Source of the DNA: Granulicella sp. UBA5172
GTDB lineage: Bacteria; Acidobacteriota; Terriglobia; Terriglobales; Acidobacteriaceae
DNA length: 5,196 bases
Assembly: GCA_002413385.1 (NCBI GenBank)
Contig: DHWW01000162.1
Location: forward strand, 2,157 to 7,352
Direction: 5' to 3'
A program made the translations under genes and the position numbers. Shown piece after piece: positions 1 to 5,196 of the stretch (position 1 is the first letter of the stretch; each line of letters opens with the position of its first letter). Below the pieces are notes generated by a model that was not told the DNA's origin, ran no database searches, and saw only the letters and a list, made by a program, of their open reading frames with translations.

Positions 1-413
1 CTGCTCCAGTCCTTCGCTTGTGCAACGTGGAAAAGCGATAGCTCGTAGTAGCCGTCAGCGTCGCGTCCCTTCACGGACACCGTCAATCCATCGCCTGTCT
101 TCCACGGCTCGCGACCGGCAGGCAGCGCAGTCAGCGGAAGGATGCCCTCCGATTTGAAGCCAATATCCACTAACACCGACTCAGCATTCACAGCAACGAC
201 GGTCCCACGGATCTGCCGCCCTTCTTCGCCTGTGCGGCGGTCGCTGGTGCGCTGATACGCGGCGAAGATGTCGCTGAAAGACTCTTCTTCCGCACCCTCC
301 ACCGCAACTCCGGCTGACGCTACCTCGCCAGGAACAGTGTCTGTATCGGGGAGCGCCGTCTCAATAGGAAGAGCGGTAACGTCTGTCGTGCTGGTGGAGC
401 TGAAATCGGACAT
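1..413 (-). CDS. rpsA: 30S ribosomal protein S1, N-terminal part (runs off left edge)
   Basis: Reading the minus strand from the ATG at 413 gives 137 codons without a stop before the window edge. Residues 1 to about 62 form a Ser/Thr/Ala-rich, then acidic extension (EGAEEESFSDIF at 39-50, AAYQR following). Residues about 64-130 form one S1 (OB-fold) RNA-binding repeat, with RGTVVAV, VLVDIGFKSEGILPL at 80-94 and a closing YYELSLF at 122-128. KSEG followed by I-P/L-P-L is typical of S1 repeats of ribosomal protein S1, which helps mRNA bind the 30S subunit in the cytoplasm and normally has four to six such repeats; the others lie outside the window. The start is supported by the continuous sequence into the repeat. 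Its Shine-Dalgarno is weak (AGGG at 425-422, 8 nt spacer). Weak sites are known for rpsA in enterobacteria, where S1 represses its own translation; applying that here is inference. Other S1-repeat proteins cannot be fully excluded. Confidence 0.88.
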   Translation of the reverse strand, partial: MSDFSSTSTTDVTALPIETALPDTDTVPGEVASAGVAVEGAEEESFSDIFAAYQRTSDRRTGEEGRQIRGTVVAVNAESVLVDIGFKSEGILPLTALPAGREPWKTGDGLTVSVKGRDADGYYELSLFHVAQAKDWS

Positions 414-527
414 AATAAACACCCTGTAGCCATCTGGCAATGCCGGCCAAGACCTGCATTGCGCCAGAATATCACCGCACCGCTACTCCCCGTGAAAGGC
501 AGGAGGCGGATGGCAGAATCCTCCTTC

Positions 528-557
528 CTGCATCACTCCAAATCTGGAGTGATGCAG
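528..557 (-). terminator. Perfect 13-bp hairpin downstream of the GH3 gene, possible terminator
   Basis: Positions 528-540 (CTGCATCACTCCA) are perfectly complementary to 545-557, with a 4-nt loop at 541-544. The hairpin begins 28 bp after the GH3 stop codon in the direction of its transcription and lies 115 bp before the rpsA start. No T-run follows either arm: on the minus strand the next bases are purine-rich (GAAGGAGGA). It is therefore not a canonical intrinsic terminator. It could be a U-less terminator, an mRNA 3'-end stabiliser, or, because it is palindromic, a protein binding site. Confidence 0.5.
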
Positions 558-584
558 TACACACTGGAGTTGAGGACGCTCGGT

Positions 585-3267
585 CTATTGGGACAAAGCG
601 ATCTGTCCGTCTACGTGAAAGCGGCCAGTAACGACCGGCGCTCCCGTGTCAGGCTGGCCGCCCCCGATGCTGAGGGTGTACTCACCGCCAGCGATGATGG
701 GCTCACCCGCCTCGGTCACCATACTCAGATCGCGATTCTTCAATTCGAAGGGAACCTGTTGGCTCTGGCCCGGTTCGAGATGAATCCGTTGGAATCCGCG
801 AAGAGCGATCCGTGGCGCGCCCGCGACCGACGGGAACTTCAGGTAGAGCTGAACAACCTCGTCCCCTGCCATCTTCCCGCTATTCGTGACCGTTACGGTG
901 GCAAGCACCGGGTCTCCGGCATGGACAGGCTCTTGCGGTACGCTCAGGCCGCTGTAGCTGAATGTGGTGTAGCTCAGGCCGTAGCCGAAGGGGTAGAGCG
1001 GCTTGCCGGTGAAGTACCGGTAGGTGCGGTTGTCCATCGAGTAGTCCTCGAATTTGGGCAACTGGCTCACATCCTTGTAAAAGGTGACCGGCAGCCGGCC
1101 GGCTGGGTCATTCTTGCCGCTCAGGGTGTCGGCGATGGCGGCTCCGCCTTCCTCGCCCGAGTACCACGCTTCGAGCACCGCGTTGGCATGTTGATTGATC
1201 CAGTTCACGGCTAGCGCGCTGCCATTCATCAGCACGACGACGAGCGGCTTGCCGGTGGCAGCCACAGCCTCCACGAGTGCTTCCTCAGGCTCGGGCATGT
1301 CGATGCTGGTGCGATCGCCGCCGAGGAATCCGGGCTGGCTCACAGGCATCTCTTCGCCCTCGAGCTGGCTGGTAATACCGACCACGGCAATCACCAGGTC
1401 GGCCTGCTTCGCTGCAGCCACAGCCTCAGGCGATGGAGCATTATTGACGTGCGCCCATATCAACTGGGCAACGGGTTCAACTCCACCGAGGTTGCCATAC
1501 TGCACGCTGAAAGCGAGCTTCTGGCCCTTCTCCATATGCACGCGTCCGAGCTTCGCCTCGACACCGTGGGTCTTATACTCCTGCGCAATCTCCTTGCCCT
1601 CTACCTTCACCGAGACAAAGCCATCGCCACGAATGCCGAGCAGGTAGTCGCCAGTCTCAGGCGGCGTGAGGAAGCCGGTCCATTCAACGCCGATCATCTT
1701 CTTGCTCGCGGCCTCCGACGGCAGGTTCGTCTTGCTGAGGTCGACGTTCTGATCGACGCGGGTCATGAAGGGCTTCGGCTTGGCGCCGGGAGAGAGTTCG
1801 ACGCCTTCCATGCTGCGGTACTCGGCCTTCAGGCCAGGCTTGCCGTCGGGGGTAGTCAACAGATTGCTCGGCACGGGATTGCCATCGTTGCGGAGGAACT
1901 GTGTGCCCGGGACATAGGTGATCCTGGCATCGGGATATTCAGCTTTCAGTCCCTCCAGCACCGACACGGTGTGCGTCGGGATGCCGTTATAGTTCCCCAG
2001 AAGGACGCGTGTCTGATCGGCGAGAGGGCCGACGACGGCGATGTTGCGGATGCCCGGCTTGAGAGGAAGAGTGCCGTCGTTCTTGAGCAGCACCATCGAT
2101 TCATCGGCCAGCTTACGCGCGAAAGCACGGTGCTCCGGACTATTCAGTTCCTTCTCGCTGATATTCGAGTACGGGTCCATTGCCGGCGGATCGAACATGC
2201 CTAGCTTCATGCGTGCGGTGAAGAGGCGCACAAGGGCTGTATCCATCGCACTCTGGCTCAGGTAGCCCTGCTGCACGGCTTCGATAAATGGCTTGTAGTC
2301 GTGGTCATCCTTCACCACGGAGAAGAAGTCGGCGCATTCGTTATCCATGCCACGCTCCAGCGAGATGGCGGAAGACTGAGCCTGTGTGGGGCGATAATGA
2401 TGGCCGTTGAAGATGTCCTGGACAGCGTCGCAGTCGGAGACCACATAGCCCTGGAAGCCCCACTTGCCGCGCAGAAGGTCCTGTAGCAGATACTGATTCG
2501 CGCAAGCCGGCTGGCCGTTGATGGCGTTGTACGCGCACATGATGGAGCCTGCCTTGCCGTCCACGATGGCTGCACGGAAGGCCGGCTGATAGGTGTCGAC
2601 CTCGTCGTGCCTGCTGACATCGACATCTGCAAAGTGCCGCGTCGGTTCCGGCCCGCTGTGCACGTCAAAGTGCTTGGGCGTGGAGATCACGCGATAGTAC
2701 TTTGGGTCATCGCCCTGCATGCCCGTTACATACGCCACCGCCATGTGTGCCGTGAGGAAGGGATCTTCGCCGTAGGTTTCCTGGCCACGACCCCAGCGCG
2801 GATCGCGGAAGATGTTGACGTTCGGAGCCCAGAAAGTCGAGACCATGAAAGATCGTCGAATCTCCGTGACGCAGCGTCTCAGCATGTACGACTCGTCCTT
2901 CGGTGCCGACATCTACCGCCATAGCGTGGATCCCGGCTGCATCGAAGGTCGCGGCCAGGCCGATGGGCTCCGGGAACTCGGTCGTTCCGTCTACTGCGAC
3001 GCCATGCAGCGCCTCGCTCCACCAGTCGTATGCCGGCACTTTAAGTCCAGGAATCGCGCGCGCCTGATTCACCAGCTGCGATGCCTTCTCTGCGAGCGTC
3101 ATGCGGCCGACCAGATCCTTGGCGCGTACCTCAGCAGGCAAATTCGTATTCAGGTATGCCGGCGCACCCGTTGTCTGCGCAATCGCGCGCGGTACGGGAA
3201 CGGCACAACACAGCACTACAGCACAGCCGACTAACAACCAGGTGATACGCGTTTTGCTTGCCCTCAT
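585..3267 (-). pseudogene. Secreted GH3 beta-glucosidase/beta-xylosidase with PA14 domain, split by one frameshift
   Basis: Two overlapping minus-strand frames, 3267-2707 and 2912-585, encode consecutive parts of one enzyme; joined at about 2835 they give roughly 893 residues. Order: signal peptide 1-30 (hydrophobic core, AIA before Q31); GH3 TIM barrel about 35-360, with DWWSEALHGV at 81-90, RDPRWGRGQETYGEDP at 154-169, KHF at 198-200 and the nucleophile region VVSDCDAV at 275-282 (Asp278 the likely nucleophile); sandwich domain starting near VLLKNDGTLPL at 392-402; PA14 insertion about 472-605 ending in QLIWAHV; sandwich resuming with LEGEEM at 635-640, which holds the probable acid/base Glu; FGYGLSYTTF at 760-769; Fn3-like domain about 778-888. 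GH3 enzymes of this architecture release glucose or xylose from the non-reducing ends of oligosaccharides; the exact substrate cannot be read here. The export signal indicates periplasm or outside. ATG 3267 is preceded by GGAGGG. No other lesion is visible, so the break is recent or a sequencing error. Family certain, functional state unsure. Confidence 0.9.
2833..2836 (-). other. Frameshift point in the GH3 gene
   Basis: On the minus strand the N-terminal frame reads ...FHGLDF (GAC TTT CTG) and then turns to nonsense. The other frame picks up the conserved GH3 sequence as FWAPNVNIFRDPRWG (TTC TGG GCT). The family pattern FHGL-x-FW-x-PN needs GAC TTC TGG, so one extra T in the TTT (AAA at 2833-2835 on plus) explains the break. 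The downstream frame has a TAG just before ATG 2912, and the upstream frame stops at 2707. Both frames are therefore open together only over 2707-2912, and homology places the shift near 2835. Confidence 0.85.
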
Positions 3268-3271
3268 TCGT

Positions 3272-3277
3272 CCCTCC
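3272..3277 (-). promoter_or_regulatory. Shine-Dalgarno site of the GH3 gene
   Basis: The minus strand reads GGAGGG at 3277-3272, four bases before the ATG at 3267-3265. This strong site fixes the start of the signal-peptide-bearing protein and argues against initiation at the internal ATG 2912, which would lack the export signal and the front of the barrel. Confidence 0.85.
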
Positions 3278-3290
3278 GGAAAGAAAGATC

Positions 3291-3296
3291 ATCATA
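3291..3296 (-). promoter_or_regulatory. Weak -10-like element for the GH3 gene
   Basis: The minus strand reads TATGAT at 3296-3291, a five-of-six match to TATAAT, about 14 bp upstream of the Shine-Dalgarno site. At a 17-bp spacing the -35 position reads GGTGCA, which does not resemble TTGACA. The promoter is therefore only a candidate and may need an activator. Confidence 0.25.
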
Positions 3297-3308
3297 GCCG
3301 CTTTACAG

Positions 3309-3346
3309 ATCGATGCACCAGCAATCGCTATAACGAAAATCGATTT
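3309..3346. promoter_or_regulatory. Iterated ATCG motifs and AAATCGATTT palindrome upstream of GH3, possible operator
   Basis: ATCG occurs at 3309, 3324 and 3339, exactly 15 bp apart. The outer two are the palindrome ATCGAT, and the last sits in the perfect 10-bp palindrome AAATCGATTT (3337-3346). The cluster is 42-79 bp upstream of the GH3 start codon, just upstream of the -10-like element, where an operator for the divergent ROK regulator could lie. Short AT/CG motifs recur by chance, so this is a position-based suggestion. Confidence 0.3.
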
Positions 3347-3899
3347 ATGCGGACGACTCACAATGTTTCGTTGCAGCCATGTCCAACCGCAGCAGACCTC
3401 ATTCGCGGCTCGCCATCACAGGCACCCTGCGTGCAGTGGCGAGGCCGCCAGGCCACCAATTCCAGTCGCCTGCGATTCGAAGGAGCGCCTGTCTTCCTGA
3501 GCTCCCGAACCCAGTTGACCTGTTCGCGCAGGGGCACTGAAGACGCAGGCAATACTTCGAGCAGAGCCGCATGTCCGTCGCTGCTCAAAAACGTGCGCCG
3601 CGTTGCGCGACCGATGTCAGTGAGTGAGGCACGGTTGCCCGCTGCAATCGTTGTGGAGGGACGAGCGACTCCACTGGACCGCCACAATGGTTCCTAATGC
3701 TTGCGCTCCTTCATCCGGATCCGCGTGCGGAAGTCCCTGGATGAGCAGAACAACCTGATCAACGAATGGAGAATGAAAACGGGTCGCCAACTCCTGCCGG
3801 ACAGTCTCAGCCTGACTGCCCTCGACGCGGGTTGACGTCTCCAGATGACGCTCGTGCGTGGAAGGAGGAAGGAAGGAGTGCGACGACGGCGGTGAGGGC

Positions 3900-3905
3900 T
3901 ACAAT
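3900..3905 (+). promoter_or_regulatory. -10-like element for the ROK regulator
   Basis: TACAAT at 3900-3905 differs from TATAAT at one base and lies 29 bp before the GTG start, allowing a short leader that contains the Shine-Dalgarno site. No -35 match is seen at 16-18 bp spacing (AGTGCG at 17), so the call is weak. It lies within the exporter remnant on the opposite strand. Confidence 0.28.
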
Positions 3906-3923
3906 AGTGGCAAACATCGGGAT

Positions 3924-3929
3924 AAGAGG
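3924..3929 (+). promoter_or_regulatory. Shine-Dalgarno site supporting the GTG start of the ROK gene
   Basis: AAGAGG at 3924-3929 is five bases before GTG 3935. The alternative start ATG 3965 has only GGAG at 3949-3952, about 12 bases upstream. Spacing and strength therefore favour GTG 3935. Confidence 0.55.
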
Positions 3930-3934
3930 TCTGC

Positions 3935-5191
3935 GTGGCGAAGCAGGACGGAGTGTTCAATGGCATGCGGCGGGTTGATCTGGCTTACGCAAAAGTGGCG
4001 TCAAGCGAGGTCGCACGCGATATGAATCGCGATGTCGTGCTCGAGTTGATTCGTGCGCGGCAGCCGGTCTCACGGGCTGACCTCGCGCGGCTTTCCGGAC
4101 TGCAGCGGAGCACGGTATCCGAGATCGTCGAGGACCTCGTGCGCGAGGAGTGGGTGCGCGAAGGCTTGGTAGCGAAACGACCTCGCGGCCGCCGCCCAAC
4201 AATGCTCGGCCTCAATGAAGACCTGGTCATCCTGGTCGCGGATGTCCATCCCAGGCAGGCGATTGTTGCGGTGGTAGATCTTAACGGCCACTTTCTTTCC
4301 CGCGATGTAGTGACCATCGTCGCTGACCCACAGCGCGCGATGGATAACATTGCTCGCTCGATGCTTCGCATGCGAGAAAAGCATCCGGGCAAGTCGTTTG
4401 AAGGCATCGGGATCAGCCTTCCGGGGCGAGTCGATCCAGACACCCAGCGCCTGATCTTCGCACCCAATCTAAAGTGGTCCAACTTCGATATTCGCGGGGT
4501 CCTCGAAAAGTCCACGAGACTGAATGTCGAGATGGATAACGCTGCGAATGCGTGGCTGTTGTCCGAGATGTGGTTTGGCAAGATGGACGGCGTGCGTAAC
4601 GCGGTGCTCGTGACCATCTCGGAAGGTGTCGGTACGGGTATCATCGCGAACGGTCAGCCAGTCTCCGGAATGCATGGAATGGCGGGAGAATTCGGACACC
4701 TGGTGCTGGATCCATCCGGCCCACAATGTGCCTGCGGATCGCGCGGATGCTGGGAGACGTTTGCATCTTCAAACGCCGCACTTCGTTTTTTTGCTGCCCG
4801 CAAGAAAGGTCATGCAACCATCGGCATCGCCGAACTCCACGCGCTGGCAGAAGAAGGGGACAAGCACGCCATCGCCGCGCTCATGGAGCAGGCAAATCAT
4901 ATTGGCCGAGGACTCCGCCTCGTCACCGCGGCGCTCTCGCCTGAAGTGATTTTCATCGCGGGAGATATCACGGTCGTCTGGCATCTCGTTGGACCGGCAA
5001 TCGAGGCGGCAATGAAGTCCTCGTTACTGTCAGGACCTGCGCCGCGTCTGGTCCCTTCCGAGGAGGGCGGTCTGGCGCGCCTGCGAGGAGCCTCTGCACT
5101 CGTCCTGCAGCGCCACTCCGGGAATCGACGTTCGCGCGATGTCCCGGCAGGTGGACGCACCTCAAAGGACACAAAGAAGGCAGCGAAGTAG
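3935..5191 (+). CDS. ROK-family transcriptional regulator (NagC/XylR/Mlc type)
   Basis: The 418-residue product has a winged helix-turn-helix at about 32-90 (VVLELIRARQPVSRADLARL, then RSTVSEIVEDL, then the basic wing RPRGRRP at 82-88) followed by a ROK domain at about 97-392. ROK marks: GIGISLPGRVD at 157-167; DNAANA at 201-206 with Asp201 in the usual catalytic-Asp position; GVGTGII at 231-237; and GEFGH with CACGSRGCWE at 251-274, giving the zinc ligands His255, Cys265, Cys267 and Cys272. The phosphate-binding DxGxT of ROK sugar kinases is replaced by ADVHPRQ at 102-108. With the DNA-binding domain, this says regulator rather than kinase. Such proteins usually repress sugar-use genes and are released by a sugar or sugar phosphate. 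The length is typical. The C-terminus ends in a basic tail (about 395-418). The start is GTG; ATG 3965 (Met11) is an alternative. It is divergent from the GH3 gene, its likeliest target, though the ligand is unknown. Confidence 0.92.
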   Translation: MAKQDGVFNGMRRVDLAYAKVASSEVARDMNRDVVLELIRARQPVSRADLARLSGLQRSTVSEIVEDLVREEWVREGLVAKRPRGRRPTMLGLNEDLVILVADVHPRQAIVAVVDLNGHFLSRDVVTIVADPQRAMDNIARSMLRMREKHPGKSFEGIGISLPGRVDPDTQRLIFAPNLKWSNFDIRGVLEKSTRLNVEMDNAANAWLLSEMWFGKMDGVRNAVLVTISEGVGTGIIANGQPVSGMHGMAGEFGHLVLDPSGPQCACGSRGCWETFASSNAALRFFAARKKGHATIGIAELHALAEEGDKHAIAALMEQANHIGRGLRLVTAALSPEVIFIAGDITVVWHLVGPAIEAAMKSSLLSGPAPRLVPSEEGGLARLRGASALVLQRHSGNRRSRDVPAGGRTSKDTKKAAK

Positions 5192-5196
5192 CCTTC

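Larger units (their letters stand above)
3500..3947 (-). pseudogene. Degraded N-terminal remnant of an MMPL/RND-type exporter
   Basis: Three minus-strand frames in succession carry protein-like sequence. Frame A (about 3947-3855) has RRPLIPMFATIV and then ALTAVVALLPSSF, resembling the basic flank and first membrane helix. Frame B (about 3850-3665) has LETSTRVEGSQAE, RQELATRFHSPFVDQVV, LLIQGLPHADPDEGAQAL and GTIVA. Frame C (about 3680-3500) has SSGVAR, FLSSDGHAALLEVL and LREQVNWVRELRK. From memory this order (membrane helix, then D/E-T-STRVEGS, F-x-SPF, V-x-GLP-x-x-D, GTIVA, FL-x-x-DG) fits the start of the periplasmic loop of MMPL-family exporters, which move lipids or other hydrophobic molecules. 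Such proteins usually exceed 700 residues with about 12 helices; only some 140 residues are traceable here, with at least two frameshifts and nothing beyond. Frame C stays open to 3358 without recognisable content, and 3347-3499 holds nothing else I can name. The remnant's front end overlaps the ROK start codon. The decayed-gene reading is fairly secure; the family name is less so. Confidence 0.5.

Noticed and set aside
459..1214. 251-codon plus-strand open frame
   Set aside because: It lies mostly antisense to the well-supported GH3 C-terminal domains, has no recognisable domain, and begins across the hairpin region. GC-rich coding DNA commonly leaves the opposite strand open.
1449..2204. 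Second 251-codon plus-strand open frame
   Set aside because: It is entirely antisense to the GH3 PA14 and sandwich regions, with no family resemblance.
3358..3687. 109-codon minus-strand frame taken as an independent small gene
   Set aside because: Its middle (FLSSDGHAALLEVL) continues the exporter-like order from the frame before it. The ATG falls inside that earlier segment, so it reads better as part of the remnant.
2607..3697. Overlapping plus-strand open frames across the GH3 N-terminus and the intergenic region
   Set aside because: The sequences are low in recognisable motifs and Arg/Ser/Pro-rich, typical of shadow frames. The minus strand carries the GH3 signal peptide and barrel there.
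3860..3879. Purine-rich GGAAGGAGGAAGGAAGGAG tract, considered as a repeat or regulatory site
   Set aside because: It is short and imperfect, and is explained as the complement of Leu/Pro/Ser/Phe codons (LLPSSF) in the exporter remnant.
3694..3966. 90-codon minus-strand open frame starting MPLNTPSCFATQ
   Set aside because: It is Arg/Ser/Pro-rich shadow sequence. The protein-like content of this stretch is in the other two minus-strand frames, assigned to the exporter remnant.
3985..4644. 219-codon minus-strand open frame opposite the ROK gene
   Set aside because: It is the antisense shadow of the helix-turn-helix and first half of the ROK domain, Arg/Ser/Thr-rich and without any domain.

Overview
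The window holds two intact-looking gene ends, one secreted glycosidase gene split by a single frameshift, and the debris of a transporter gene. Base composition is moderately GC-rich. The gene styles point to Acidobacteriota, probably a Terriglobia/Acidobacteriaceae soil lineage: a ribosomal protein S1 with a long acidic Ser/Thr/Ala N-terminal extension, a large PA14-containing GH3 glycosidase, and a ROK-family regulator beside a carbohydrate gene. This assignment rests on recalled protein style, not on a search.

Layout from left to right. Positions 1-413 (minus) are the 5' end of rpsA (ribosomal protein S1), which runs off the left edge. Positions 414-584 are an intergenic stretch with a perfect 13-bp hairpin (528-557) that may end the upstream glycosidase transcript. 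Positions 585-3267 (minus) encode a secreted GH3 beta-glucosidase/beta-xylosidase-type enzyme: signal peptide, TIM barrel, alpha/beta sandwich with an inserted PA14 domain, and a C-terminal Fn3-like domain. The reading frame breaks once, at about 2833-2836. Removing one A from the AAA run on the plus strand restores a continuous protein of about 893 residues with its catalytic motifs in place. Positions 3268-3934 contain no intact gene. The part next to the GH3 start has a strong ribosome binding site, a weak -10-like element and ATCG motifs repeated every 15 bp. The rest (about 3500-3947, minus) reads in three successive frames like the N-terminus of an MMPL/RND-type exporter and is a degraded remnant. 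Positions 3935-5191 (plus) encode a ROK-family transcriptional regulator with an N-terminal winged helix-turn-helix and the ROK zinc motif but no phosphate-binding kinase motif.

How the parts may work together: the ROK regulator is transcribed divergently from the GH3 gene, so the simplest inference is a sugar-responsive repressor controlling a periplasmic or secreted oligosaccharide hydrolase. The transporter remnant lies between them on the glycosidase strand. Its recognisable start lies across the ROK start codon, suggesting a rearrangement junction there. Two broken genes side by side suggest local decay, although the single-base GH3 break could also be a sequencing or assembly error. rpsA is a housekeeping neighbour with no evident functional tie. 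I saw no tRNA, rRNA, CRISPR array, insertion sequence or clear novel system.
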